From: an uncultured Shimia sp.
Lineage (GTDB): Bacteria > Pseudomonadota > Alphaproteobacteria > Rhodobacterales > Rhodobacteraceae
Reading direction: 5' to 3'
Length of the DNA stretch: 64,000 bases
NCBI RefSeq assembly: GCF_947498095.1
Contig: NZ_CANMJE010000008.1
Location: forward strand, 62,001 to 126,000
Positions 1 to 9,097 of this stretch are shown here, piece by piece. The notes below the pieces were generated by a model. The model saw only the letters and a list, made by a program, of their open reading frames with translations, was not told where the DNA came from and searched no databases. Position numbers and translations under genes: made by a program. Numbering within the stretch: position 1 is the stretch's first letter; each line of letters opens with the position of its first letter.

Positions 1-894
1 CTCGCTGCGGTTGGGGTCGGCGCCATTGATCCGGTTGCGTCCAATACATCCACCGAAGGCAGAGCACTGAACCGGCGTGTGTCCTTTGTTTTGATTGATG
101 CCGCTGACAAGGCATCTGCAGATGGGGCATGGATTCCAGATCCCGTCACCGGTTGTCTCATCTGGAACAGTGGTCAACCATCTGACGGAGAAGGAGCCAG
201 CTGGAACGGAGCCTGCAAGGATGGCAAGGCTAACGGTCGCGGTACGGCCGTGTTTTGGGATGCCAACGGCCTGGAAGGGAGGTTTGATGGCGACTTGCAA
301 AACGGCAAGGCGGACGGTCCCGGTGTGGCATGGGCTCGCAATGATGACATGACAGGATACGATCGCTACGAAGGGTATTTCGTTGCTGGGGAGGCTGCTG
401 GAGAAGTCACCATCACAACCACTGAAGGCTATGTGTTTATTGGAGAGTTCCTCGAAGATGGTGACCATGCTGTTGGAGAGCTGACAACTCCAGAGGGATG
501 GGTTCTGCAAGGCGAGATCAAAGACGGTCAGACTGTTGGATCTGCTCTTGCCTATTTTGAGACAGAGGAAGGCGAACTCTATTTTGGCGATGTCGAAAAC
601 AATGCCAAGAACGGGTTTGGTATGATGATTTCACCCAATGAAACCAGCTACATTGGCGAGTTCAAGGAAGGTTCACCGTCAGGTCTGGGAGTCTTTGAAG
701 ACACAGCAGGAAGCCAGTTTGTCGGTCAGTTCGACGCTGGTTCGCCCAATGGTGTTGGCACCGCAGTCGATAGCGAAGGTGTGGCTTATCAGGGGCGGTT
801 TATCGATGGCGTACCAGATGGCGTGATACTTGTGACCGACATGGACGGCACTCAGCGCACCGAAACCTGGCAAAATGGGAGCAAAGTAGAATGA
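1..894 (+). CDS. OmpA-like domain / MORN-repeat fusion protein (5' partial)
   Basis: The reading frame is open from base 1, so the gene begins upstream of the window. A GTG at 79 could be mistaken for the start, but the 26 codons before it encode the end of an OmpA-type peptidoglycan-binding domain (an N-T-S-T-E-G-R-A-L-N-R-R-V motif, matching the family's conserved NxxxxGRxxNRRV ending). The remaining roughly 270 residues form about eight degenerate MORN repeats of the type Y/F-x-G-x-F/W-x-x-G-x-x-x-G-x-G. OmpA domains hold outer-membrane or periplasmic proteins to peptidoglycan, and MORN repeats form extended beta-sheets that bind proteins or lipids. A periplasmic scaffold anchored to the cell wall is therefore likely, but this is inference. 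The stop codon overlaps the ATG of the next gene, so the two are probably translationally coupled. The N-terminus, including any signal peptide, is not visible. Confidence 0.8.
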   Translation, partial: LAAVGVGAIDPVASNTSTEGRALNRRVSFVLIDAADKASADGAWIPDPVTGCLIWNSGQPSDGEGASWNGACKDGKANGRGTAVFWDANGLEGRFDGDLQNGKADGPGVAWARNDDMTGYDRYEGYFVAGEAAGEVTITTTEGYVFIGEFLEDGDHAVGELTTPEGWVLQGEIKDGQTVGSALAYFETEEGELYFGDVENNAKNGFGMMISPNETSYIGEFKEGSPSGLGVFEDTAGSQFVGQFDAGSPNGVGTAVDSEGVAYQGRFIDGVPDGVILVTDMDGTQRTETWQNGSKVE

Positions 895-1169
895 CTTACC
901 TGACAACAAACAAGGGACTCTCGAAGTGTCTTGCTTTGAGCCTTTTGGCTGGTAGCCTTGCTTTCACAACTTCCGCGGAGGCGGGGTCTATCGGCCGTAA
1001 AGCTATAAAAGGTGCCATTGCAGGAGCTGTGATTGGAGAAATTGCCGGAGGTGATGCTGCCCAGGGAGCCAAGATTGGCGCCGCCGCGGGAGCGGTGACT
1101 GGAATCATCGATAAAAACCGGCATCGGGATAGGGTTAAGCATCGGGTCAAGAAGAAGCATCGCCGCTAG
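891..1169 (+). CDS. glycine-zipper envelope protein
   Basis: This 92-residue protein starts with a clear signal peptide (hydrophobic stretch at about residues 10-25, cleavage near A-E-A-G at 29-32). A small glycine/alanine-rich helix pair with GxxxG spacing (AIAGAVIGEIAGG and AAAGAVTGIID) follows, and then a very basic tail ending in K-K-K-H-R-R. It resembles the YMGG/17-kDa-antigen glycine-zipper group, whose members sit in or on membranes. The ATG overlaps the stop codon of the OmpA-MORN gene by four bases. The basic tail could contact phospholipid headgroups or LPS. The exact function is unknown. Confidence 0.75.
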   Translation: MTYLTTNKGLSKCLALSLLAGSLAFTTSAEAGSIGRKAIKGAIAGAVIGEIAGGDAAQGAKIGAAAGAVTGIIDKNRHRDRVKHRVKKKHRR

Positions 1170-1262
1170 TACCTGGTGGTTACCCCATAAAGACGACCGA
1201 GGCGCCACAACGGTTTGCGCCTCGGTCCACCTGAAATCTGGAAGCAAAGGCCGGTCGAACAC

Positions 1263-2549
1263 ATGAAACATTTGTATGAACGAATAAGAAGTGAGTTTGT
1301 TGTTGTTCTACTTGCCGGAATCTTGTGCAGTCTGGCATCAATTGGTCTGACTGCGTCGCAAGAGCTGCGAGCCAAGGCCTCAGGGGCAGGCGTAACCCCC
1401 GAGGTGCTTGAAGCCTATATAGTGCCATTCACGGTCGATGAATTGTCTGACCTTGCAGGGGTTTGGCAGGGTCATCTTTCCCAATCCATCGAGTCGAACA
1501 TAGAGCTCAACGCCAGTCTTGGTGGTCTTGGTGAAGCCGAGGCCCAACGCGTGCGGGAAAAAATCACTCGCTTGTTGGAAAAGCAATCAATCCTTGGCGC
1601 AAACTACCAGGTCGTACTGAATGGCTGGTCGTTAAAAGGGGCTTCTCCAGAGGACGTTGCACCACACCAAAGCTATCTGGATGCGGTCAGCACGGCCACC
1701 TTGCAGGCAACGGATTTGCGTACCCTATTTTCGTTTGCTGCCAATTGGCTGGTGTCCAAAGATGGAGGGCTGGGTCTACTGTTACAGCTTTTTGTGTTTG
1801 TTCTTTCATTTGTTGTGTTGTTGTTTGCCGCCCGTTTTGTAAAGCGGGCCGCCTCAAAGGGGTTGGATCGCCTGCCAGCTATGTCCCGGCTTTTAAAGTC
1901 CTTCGTACTGACGGTTGTCTATTGGGTTACAATCGTTGTTGGTCTCATGATTGCGCTCGGTTTGGCGGGGGTGAACGTAACGCCTTTGTTCGCAGTATTC
2001 GGTGGTTTGAGTTTTATTCTTGGCTTTGCCTTGCAGGACACTCTTGGAAACCTGGCGAGTGGCCTGATGATCATGGTCCTAAAGCCTTTTGATACCGGAG
2101 ACTATATCGAGATCGCAGGCGCCAGCGGCATGGTTGACAATATGTCTGTTGTTTCGACCCAGATCCGCACATTTGATAATCAGTATATTGTCGTGCCGAA
2201 TTCAAAAATTTGGGGGGATGTGATTACCAACGTGAGCGCAGCCAAGACACGGCGTGTCGATCTGGTATTCGGAATTGCCTATTCGGATAGTGCACCTCAT
2301 GCGATGGAGGTTTTAAAGGGGCTGGTTGAGAATGACCGGCGCTGTCTCAGGGATCCTGTTGCGGAAATTTTTGTTGGAGAGTTGGGTGACAGTTCGGTCA
2401 ATCTGTTCTGCCGCCCATGGGTTGCGACTGAAGATTACTGGGATGTTTACTGGGGGCTGACCGGAGCAGCCAAGGAAGCCTTTGACAGGGAAGGGATTTC
2501 TATTCCGTTTCCACAACGGGATGTCCATCTTATCTCCGCCGAAACCTAA
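1263..2549 (+). CDS. MscS-family mechanosensitive channel (first of two)
   Basis: The protein is a small-conductance mechanosensitive channel or relative that gates in the inner membrane. From the ATG at 1263 it is 428 residues. A hydrophobic N-terminus (about residues 12-30) is followed by a periplasmic segment of about 130 residues. Three or four membrane helices come next (about residues 165-290), and the last contains the MscS pore-helix signature (GGLSFILGFALQDTLGNLASG). The cytoplasmic beta domain follows, with the typical PFDTGDYIEI and VVPNSKIWGDVITN motifs, and the C-terminal alpha/beta domain ends in ISIPFPQRDVHL. A TTG at 1215 lies in the same frame but would add 16 uncharacteristic residues. 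The next gene starts 13 bases downstream, so the genes are probably co-transcribed. A second MscS gene lies at 7250. Confidence 0.92.
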   Translation: MKHLYERIRSEFVVVLLAGILCSLASIGLTASQELRAKASGAGVTPEVLEAYIVPFTVDELSDLAGVWQGHLSQSIESNIELNASLGGLGEAEAQRVREKITRLLEKQSILGANYQVVLNGWSLKGASPEDVAPHQSYLDAVSTATLQATDLRTLFSFAANWLVSKDGGLGLLLQLFVFVLSFVVLLFAARFVKRAASKGLDRLPAMSRLLKSFVLTVVYWVTIVVGLMIALGLAGVNVTPLFAVFGGLSFILGFALQDTLGNLASGLMIMVLKPFDTGDYIEIAGASGMVDNMSVVSTQIRTFDNQYIVVPNSKIWGDVITNVSAAKTRRVDLVFGIAYSDSAPHAMEVLKGLVENDRRCLRDPVAEIFVGELGDSSVNLFCRPWVATEDYWDVYWGLTGAAKEAFDREGISIPFPQRDVHLISAET

Positions 2550-2562
2550 CAGAAAAACGAAT

Positions 2563-3945
2563 ATGGCAAGGCAATACATGTTGGTCAGCAGGAGAAGCAT
2601 GCTTCTGGGAATATCTTCATTGACAGTTGTTGGGTGTACCGCGGGTGAGGATTTTTCCACTCCGACAATGAAGTTGTCCAAAAGCTTCTCAGGCAAATCC
2701 AGTGGCCCGGTTCGGACCAATGATGCGAAATGGTGGCTGGCGTTCAACGATCCTGTCATCAACCAGATTGTTGATTTGGGTTTGAAGCAGAACCTGGATG
2801 TTCGACGGATCGCCGCAAGGATCGAGCAGTCTCAGGGCATTCTTGATGCTGCAGGCAATCCCATTGCGGGAAACGCCCGGATTGCCGAGTCCAGAATAAA
2901 CTCGGGCGGTGGCAGTCCGACCACGCAAACCGGGTTTGTGCGCGCAGAAGCGACTTGGAAAATCGATCTCTTTGGGCGGTTGCGAAGAGAGAGGGAAGCG
3001 GCTTTTGCTCGTCTCGAGGTGGCCTATGCGGATCTGGATATCTGGCGACTGTTGTTCGTAGACGAAATTGTCTCAGCCTACATCGATTTGCGTTATGCGC
3101 AGGAATTGCTGCGCGTTCAAATGCGCGTCTTGGAAAGCCGCAAAGCCACATTGGAAGCCACAAGGGCTCTGGCAGACGAAGGGCAAGCTACCGACCTCGA
3201 AATAGCGCAAGCAAAGTCTCTGGTGCTGTCTACGCGGGCCAGCATCCCCGAAACGCGGGTTTTGTTCGTCAGAATGCTCAATCGTATCATCGCTCTGGTC
3301 GGGGCAACGGAAATTCCGGGCCGCGAAAAATTCGATGCCCGCGCACCGCAGCCGGTTGCGAAATCGCATATCGTCTCGACGGGTGTTCCCGCCGATTTGC
3401 TGCGCAACCGTCCGGATATCGTCCGTGCCGAACAACGTTTGGCAGAAGCGGTTGGGTTGTTGGGGGTCGCGGAAGCCGATCTCTATCCGCAGTTGGTTCT
3501 GACCGGCAACGTGAACATCAACGTCAGCGGTTCTGAGGTACTGCCCGGCGCGGGTTTCTTGCGCCTTGGCTTTGACGTGCCAATCTTTGACCGGCACGTC
3601 CGAAAAGCCAAAATCGAGACGGCCAAGGGGTTGGTAAAGGAACGACAGGCCGAGTGGGAAAAGGAAGTTGTCCTGGCTGTCGAAGAAGTTCGCAATAGCA
3701 TGTATGCTCTGGATCAACACCAAAAGGCAGTTAAGGCGGCTAAAAAGGCGGTGAACGCCTCGGAAAAGGTGCTGGAAGTTGCTCGAAGACGATTTGCGGA
3801 CGGGTCTGCGTCGTTCCTCCAGGTTTTAGACGCAGAGCGCTCCTTTCTGACTGCTGAAAACGCCTATGCGTTGGACGTTCGAAACCAGGCCATTGATTTT
3901 GTGAATCTGAATGTCGCTTTGGGCGGCAGTTTTGGAAGAGGCTGA
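2563..3945 (+). CDS. NodT-type outer-membrane efflux lipoprotein (TolC superfamily)
   Basis: From the ATG at 2563 this is a 460-residue lipoprotein. A short basic N-terminus and hydrophobic core lead to the lipobox V-V-G-C, with the lipidated cysteine at about residue 25. The body has the two OEP repeats of outer-membrane factors: long amphipathic helices (for example 'QNLDVRRIAARIEQSQG') and the conserved 'PADLLRNRPDIVRAEQRL' region near residue 285. Family members form trimeric channel-tunnels and normally work with a membrane-fusion protein and an RND, ABC or MFS pump. No such partner is in the window; the neighbours are an MscS channel upstream and an AsmA protein one base downstream. An alternative ATG at 2578 has a better-placed AAGG. 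The family call is firm; the partner is unknown. Confidence 0.9.
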   Translation: MARQYMLVSRRSMLLGISSLTVVGCTAGEDFSTPTMKLSKSFSGKSSGPVRTNDAKWWLAFNDPVINQIVDLGLKQNLDVRRIAARIEQSQGILDAAGNPIAGNARIAESRINSGGGSPTTQTGFVRAEATWKIDLFGRLRREREAAFARLEVAYADLDIWRLLFVDEIVSAYIDLRYAQELLRVQMRVLESRKATLEATRALADEGQATDLEIAQAKSLVLSTRASIPETRVLFVRMLNRIIALVGATEIPGREKFDARAPQPVAKSHIVSTGVPADLLRNRPDIVRAEQRLAEAVGLLGVAEADLYPQLVLTGNVNINVSGSEVLPGAGFLRLGFDVPIFDRHVRKAKIETAKGLVKERQAEWEKEVVLAVEEVRNSMYALDQHQKAVKAAKKAVNASEKVLEVARRRFADGSASFLQVLDAERSFLTAENAYALDVRNQAIDFVNLNVALGGSFGRG

Positions 3946-3946
3946 T

Positions 3947-6664
3947 ATGACACGATGGGTTCTGGGTGCCATGAAATGGTTGGCGATTTTGCTGGCTCTT
4001 CTCCTCGTGCTGGGCTGGCTTGTTCTGGCCGCTCCGTTTTTTTCCGATCTCAGAAAGACATTTGTTGCTGACTTACTATCATCGCAGATCGGTCAAACTC
4101 TGAAGGTTGAAGGAGATGTAAAAGTTGTTCTTGGCCGAACAACATTTGTTCATGTGAGTGATGTCAGCATCCCCAGCACATCTATAGATGGTCTCAATCT
4201 CGCGGAACTAAACCTTCTGGAATGGGAACTTGATCTGCCCGCATTGCTTGATGGCAGGATTGCGCTCGACAATCTAACGATGGATGGGCTTCAGGCCAAT
4301 GTCATCACCCAGGCGGACGGAACGACAAGCTGGATCAAGAGGGATCCGCTTCATCAATCCGGCGAAGATACGTCAGACGAGACAAAGGATGGCGTCGCGG
4401 CATCCTCTGAAGCCGGGCAAGCCTCGGCATCGCCCTCCATCTTCAGCTTTCTCAGCGACAAGACGGTCACCTTTTCCAATATCGGACTTTTGTCTCGGGA
4501 CGAGATTTCAGGATTTGAATTTGATTTCAAATTAGACAAGATTTTGCTCGAGCAGCTCAAGAATGGACGACTTGTTTCTCTTTCAGGTAGCGGGCAGGTG
4601 AATGGAGAAGCGTTTTCATTGGATGGTAAGTATCCAAAGGGACAAGCCTTCACAAACCTGCTCGACTTTGGCGACATTGCCGTTTCGTATAATGGCAGTG
4701 TCATCTCTGCCGAGGAGGGCGGTGGGTACACTGCCAAACTCAAAGTTGATACGGGCGAAATCGGAGATGTGTTCGAGGTCTTAGGACTTGAGCGGAGCTT
4801 GGAAGGAACAGGGGCACTTAGCGCAACGGTAACCAGTCAATCCGGCTTGTTGGCAATCAAAGACCTGAATACGGTTTTGGATTTGCATCAAGGTCAACAA
4901 ATTTCGGTGAATGGAAATGTCGAAAACCTCCTGACAAGGGCGGGATTTGACGTAAAGCTCGAAGCCCGTTTGCATCCCGAAGGTCGCCCCCCAAAGAAAG
5001 CCCAGTCCCTCAAAGAGTTGAAGCTTTCTCGGATTGTCGCTCATGTCATAGATAAAGAAGGTACACTGGAGTTTAAAAAACTCGTCATACATACCAACGC
5101 CTTTGATCAGGGTTTGAACAAGGTCGGCCCAATTTCAATTGGTCGGATTTACCGAACCCAAAAACAAACTTTGGGACTGGCGGATGTGCGAATTCAGGCA
5201 GGCCCCAGGCGCGCGCCTTATATCGTCGCCTCGGGTGATGTTGGCGACGTTTTGAAATTCAGGTCTGTTGAGATGGCCGGAACGCTTTCGGGGCCTGCTT
5301 CGTTGTTGTTGAAGTCATTAAGCGAGGAAGAGGCCGCGAAGTTTGGTGGTGTGCAGGCAGACTTTGAAGTCTCCGACGAGGCCGGGAGCCTGAGCCTGAC
5401 CAAATTTTCTGCCTCTACTAATGACACAGAGCTGTGGTCGCTGAATGCCGACTTAAAGGTTGCGAATGTCGCCCGTCTTGATGGCCTTAAGGCTTCTATG
5501 TCCATTGCTGTGCCTGAAACTCCGGGTTTTCTTGAGGCGTTGCGGCTGGCGCCGGTTGATGTGGGCGCAGTTGAGTTTGGCGTATCTCTGGAAGGCCAGG
5601 CACGTGCTGCCGATGTTGGTCTGGTGTTTAATGCGGGCGAAAGCGATCTTAAGACAACGCTGTCAGTTGATTTGAGTGAAGAGATCAACATCCTACGCGG
5701 AAAAATCCTAAGCGAACGTATTCGGCTGGAGGATTTGCGCGATGGGGCGAAAGTCTTGGTGCAACTTGGAGAGGCCACTGAGGCTGCCCCCAAGAACGCT
5801 CCAAAGCAGGAAAAAGAAGAGCAAGAGCCTCCGATCCAGCCTCTGGTGCTTGAAGAAGAAAGCGGTGTGCTCGACCTCAAGAGAATTCTTACGGAGACGG
5901 ATCTCGAAATTGAGTTGGAGTTGAAAGAGTTTGTTGGGGACGCGGGTAGCTCGTCAATGAACAGCGTTTTTAAGGCCAAAGAAGGGCTGATCGAGGCCGG
6001 GCCGATTGAACTCTATTATGGTCCGGGTTTCTTCAAGGTCATGGCAATGATGAATGCCCTGGAGGACCCTGAGCGTCTGAATGTGGTCGGATCAACCAGC
6101 GGTTGGGACTTTGGGGCAATTCTGGATGCCGTCGGTTTGGGGATCGACGCGCACGGCACATTGGACGCATCCTTTGACGTCTCTGGCAGCACAAAGTCCG
6201 GCAAGGCGTTCGTGAACTCAATGGTCGGCTATGCGTCTTTGAATATGGGAAAAGGCGATGTTGCTACAAGCTTGCTGGAACTTGCGGGTTTGGGCGTTTT
6301 CCCGTGGTTGTTCTCGGAAGAATTGGCAGAAGGAAAAACCGAGATCGTATGTGTCAGAGCCCCGGTTGAGGTGAATTCCGGCCGGGTCAGCTTTGACTCG
6401 GTCGTGGCCGAAACAAAAAGCGTTCAGCTTGTCGTTCGCGGCGCTGTCGATTGGATCGGCGACAGCATCGACATTCGCGCTGAACCGCGCCGCGTCGGGG
6501 ATCCCCTGGCCCGAAGCGCCTGGCCTTTCGATGTCACGGGCAAACTTTCGGAACCGAAGTTCAAACTTGATATCGGCGGCTCGCGCAGCAGGCGATCAGA
6601 CGGAGCGGATGAAATGCCTGCAAATCGAGTGCCGTGCCAACCTGATATCTTTCAACTCGAGTAG
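3947..6664 (+). CDS. AsmA-family envelope protein
   Basis: The ATG at 3947 is preceded by a good ribosome-binding site (GGAAGAGG) and lies one base after the NodT stop; an in-frame ATG at 3911 lies inside the upstream gene and is rejected. The 905-residue protein has one N-terminal membrane anchor (about residues 5-32). A long beta-rich periplasmic body follows, with AsmA-type features such as 'LKVEGDVKV' near residue 50 and a C-terminal AsmA_2-like part ending in a proline- and arginine-rich tail. AsmA-like proteins are now seen as bridge-like lipid movers between inner and outer membrane, or as modulators of outer-membrane assembly. A charged low-complexity linker (K-Q-E-K-E-E-Q-E) lies around residue 620. 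Its place next to an outer-membrane factor and MscS channels suggests an envelope job. Confidence 0.85.
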   Translation: MTRWVLGAMKWLAILLALLLVLGWLVLAAPFFSDLRKTFVADLLSSQIGQTLKVEGDVKVVLGRTTFVHVSDVSIPSTSIDGLNLAELNLLEWELDLPALLDGRIALDNLTMDGLQANVITQADGTTSWIKRDPLHQSGEDTSDETKDGVAASSEAGQASASPSIFSFLSDKTVTFSNIGLLSRDEISGFEFDFKLDKILLEQLKNGRLVSLSGSGQVNGEAFSLDGKYPKGQAFTNLLDFGDIAVSYNGSVISAEEGGGYTAKLKVDTGEIGDVFEVLGLERSLEGTGALSATVTSQSGLLAIKDLNTVLDLHQGQQISVNGNVENLLTRAGFDVKLEARLHPEGRPPKKAQSLKELKLSRIVAHVIDKEGTLEFKKLVIHTNAFDQGLNKVGPISIGRIYRTQKQTLGLADVRIQAGPRRAPYIVASGDVGDVLKFRSVEMAGTLSGPASLLLKSLSEEEAAKFGGVQADFEVSDEAGSLSLTKFSASTNDTELWSLNADLKVANVARLDGLKASMSIAVPETPGFLEALRLAPVDVGAVEFGVSLEGQARAADVGLVFNAGESDLKTTLSVDLSEEINILRGKILSERIRLEDLRDGAKVLVQLGEATEAAPKNAPKQEKEEQEPPIQPLVLEEESGVLDLKRILTETDLEIELELKEFVGDAGSSSMNSVFKAKEGLIEAGPIELYYGPGFFKVMAMMNALEDPERLNVVGSTSGWDFGAILDAVGLGIDAHGTLDASFDVSGSTKSGKAFVNSMVGYASLNMGKGDVATSLLELAGLGVFPWLFSEELAEGKTEIVCVRAPVEVNSGRVSFDSVVAETKSVQLVVRGAVDWIGDSIDIRAEPRRVGDPLARSAWPFDVTGKLSEPKFKLDIGGSRSRRSDGADEMPANRVPCQPDIFQLE

Positions 6665-6709
6665 GGAGCCACAGGCCCCAGCCCGAAGAAATGGGCAAAG
6701 GAGCAAGGA

Positions 6710-7192
6710 ATGAAGATAAGTTTACCTTTCATTGCGCTGATGTTTGCTGGAGCAACGAGCGCGGCAGAATTGAGCCCATTTGGCGTGTTGGGAGACTGGG
6801 AAATCAAAGTGGATCCTTCGAATGGCAACGGATGCCTGATGGAGCGCAAATTGAGCAGCGGCACGCGGGTGCAAATCGGAGTGGTACCCGACAAGGAGGG
6901 CGCCTTTTTTGCAGCCTACAATCCAAGCTGGACATCAATTGAAGAAGGCCAAACCGGTCAATTGCTTTTTGACTTCGGCGACTCGCGCTTTCAGGGAGAG
7001 GTTGTCGGCGTGAAGAAAGATGACATTCCTGGTGGGTATGCATTCTTTAACAACCCGAACTTTGTCTCAGAGTTCGGACTTCGGTTTGACGTCACACTCA
7101 AAGGAGAAAATGGCACAACGGAAACCATAGACCTGACGGGCAGCAAGGTCGCACTGGATGCGGTAAAGGCATGTCAAGACAGCCAAAATTAG
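6710..7192 (+). CDS. small secreted protein of unknown function
   Basis: The ribosome-binding site (AAGGAGCAAGGA) sits just before the ATG. The 160-residue protein has a signal peptide (about residues 1-18, cleavage after A-T-S-A-A) and no membrane segment afterwards. The mature part is probably beta-rich. It has two cysteines, C42 near the start and one six residues from the end, which could pair in the periplasm. I do not recognise a named family. It lies between the AsmA and the second MscS gene, on the same strand with gaps under 60 bases, so it is likely part of the same transcription unit. Confidence 0.7.
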   Translation: MKISLPFIALMFAGATSAAELSPFGVLGDWEIKVDPSNGNGCLMERKLSSGTRVQIGVVPDKEGAFFAAYNPSWTSIEEGQTGQLLFDFGDSRFQGEVVGVKKDDIPGGYAFFNNPNFVSEFGLRFDVTLKGENGTTETIDLTGSKVALDAVKACQDSQN

Positions 7193-7249
7193 TGCCAAGT
7201 TTCCTGTGAGGGCGAATTAATAGTGCTTAACGGAGAAGAGAAAGTGGTC

Positions 7250-8923
7250 ATGCTCAGAAAGTTTTCTTCAAGGACTTGCAGCCGAATAAGAAGTTTAGCC
7301 AATTGGATTGCGATGTTCTTTCTGATGGCATGCATCTCAATGGCGCATGCGCAAGACGTTTTGCCTTCTGACGACCCAAGTAGCGAGCAACCGCAATTAG
7401 AAGACGAGGTTTTTGTGTCGCCAGTCATTGTGGAAGGGGACGAATTGTTCTTTGTCCGAGGCTCGACTGCCCTACCGGCCAACGAGAGGGCCGAGAAGGT
7501 TGAGGATCGCATCATCGAATTTGCTTCTTCATCAGACAAAAAAACACTCACGGTGCGTCTTCTAAAAAATGAATTTGGGACGGAGATTCAAGTCGACGGT
7601 CGCATGATGACGATCACCACGGACGCCGATGCTGATTTTGAACAAATTGGCATCGAAGTACTTGCTGGCCTGCAGGCAGAAGCCATTGAAATGGCCATTC
7701 TGGCCTATCGGGAAAACCGCTCGGGCGCCGCAAGAGTTGGTAGCGCCGTTGCTGCGTTTGTATGGACAGTGCTTTTCTTAGGTATTTCCTATCTGTTTTT
7801 CCACAAAAGAAAAGTTGCAATGGCGCTATTGAACAGGGTGGTTCGGAAGCGATTTTTGACGGTAGAGGAAAAAACACAAGCTTTTATCAGAGGTAAAGCG
7901 ATCGCCAGTCTGGTTGGCTATGTGGCCAACATCGTACTGTGGATTGGTTATCTTGGCTTGTTTTATTACTACCTGTCGTTTGTATTGCTGGCGTTTGCCG
8001 AGACCCGTCCAATTGCGACACTCTTGCTGAACTATGTCAGCAAGCCAATGTCCGACTTTGCTTGGGGTGCCATTAGCTATTTGCCCAATATGATCGCGTT
8101 GGTCATAATTGCCATCATCACACGCGTGACTTTGCAAGGGCTGGCAATGTTCTTTGCCAACATTGAGCAAGGTGTTTTCGTGTTCAAGAATTTCGAAAGC
8201 CACTGGATCGCTCCAACTCATATGCTGGTTCGTATCTTTACCATCGTTATCGCGTTGGTGTTCGCCTATCCTTATATTCCGGGTTCGGATTCTCAGGCCT
8301 TCAGGGGCCTGACGATTTTGGCTGGCGTCATGCTTTCGCTTGGGTCGAATACGGTGGTCAGTAACATGATGGCTGGGCTGTTCGTGATCTATCGTCGCTC
8401 AACAAATATCGGTGATCGCGTTCTAGTGGGTGACAAGACCGGAGATGTCATTGAGATCAAGCTTATGGAAACCTTGATTAAGTCAACCAAGAATGAAATG
8501 GTCAGTATTCCCAATTCACAGTTGTTGAACTCTGAAGTTGTGAATTTGACGCGGGCTATTGATGGAAAGGGCCTGCTCGTACACACAACCGTAGGCATTG
8601 GCTATGAAGAGCCGCCCGCAAAAGTTGAAGCTATGCTCATTGAGGCGGCCCGCCGCACAACCGGTTTGAAGAAATCACCGGCTCCATTTGTTCTTTGGTC
8701 AAAACTAGCGGATTTTGCAGTAAACTATGAGATCAATGCCTATTCTTCCAGAGGCTGTGAGTTGCCAAAGATTCTTTCGGATCTGCATCGCAATATCTAC
8801 GCCGTGTTCAGTGAAAACGGTACTCAGATCATGACGCCGTTCTACACGGCAGATCCCGAAGTGCCAAAACTACCGGATCAGGAATGGGATGGGCACCTGG
8901 CGGCTGGTCAGGCAAAAAAATGA
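7250..8923 (+). CDS. MscS-family mechanosensitive channel (second of two)
   Basis: The start at 7250 is chosen because GGAGAAGAG lies at the right distance; a GTG at 7223 is also in frame. The 557-residue protein has a signal peptide (cleavage near A-H-A-Q), a periplasmic domain of about 140 residues and four or five membrane helices (about residues 165-380). The MscS domain follows with GVMLSLGSNTVVSNMMAGL, a beta domain (TNIGDRVLVGDKTGDV) and SIPNSQLLNSEVVN. It is clearly divergent from the channel at 1263: the pore helix differs and it has a longer membrane region, so it belongs to another MscS subfamily rather than being a recent duplicate. Two MscS genes in one cluster is unusual. Confidence 0.9.
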   Translation: MLRKFSSRTCSRIRSLANWIAMFFLMACISMAHAQDVLPSDDPSSEQPQLEDEVFVSPVIVEGDELFFVRGSTALPANERAEKVEDRIIEFASSSDKKTLTVRLLKNEFGTEIQVDGRMMTITTDADADFEQIGIEVLAGLQAEAIEMAILAYRENRSGAARVGSAVAAFVWTVLFLGISYLFFHKRKVAMALLNRVVRKRFLTVEEKTQAFIRGKAIASLVGYVANIVLWIGYLGLFYYYLSFVLLAFAETRPIATLLLNYVSKPMSDFAWGAISYLPNMIALVIIAIITRVTLQGLAMFFANIEQGVFVFKNFESHWIAPTHMLVRIFTIVIALVFAYPYIPGSDSQAFRGLTILAGVMLSLGSNTVVSNMMAGLFVIYRRSTNIGDRVLVGDKTGDVIEIKLMETLIKSTKNEMVSIPNSQLLNSEVVNLTRAIDGKGLLVHTTVGIGYEEPPAKVEAMLIEAARRTTGLKKSPAPFVLWSKLADFAVNYEINAYSSRGCELPKILSDLHRNIYAVFSENGTQIMTPFYTADPEVPKLPDQEWDGHLAAGQAKK

Positions 8924-9097
8924 CAGGCCTTTCTTCCTTTCTTTCCTCGTCGGGTAATCTTGTGGGCCCCGGATACGCGCGCCCGGCTCGAAACAATGAA
9001 TTTGGAGTTTGGGTGGTGCAGCACCCGAAACTTGCGCCGAGGCATCTTAGAGGATCTCCCGGCTCGACCAATCCCTGCATTCCGGTTAGGAGAAACC

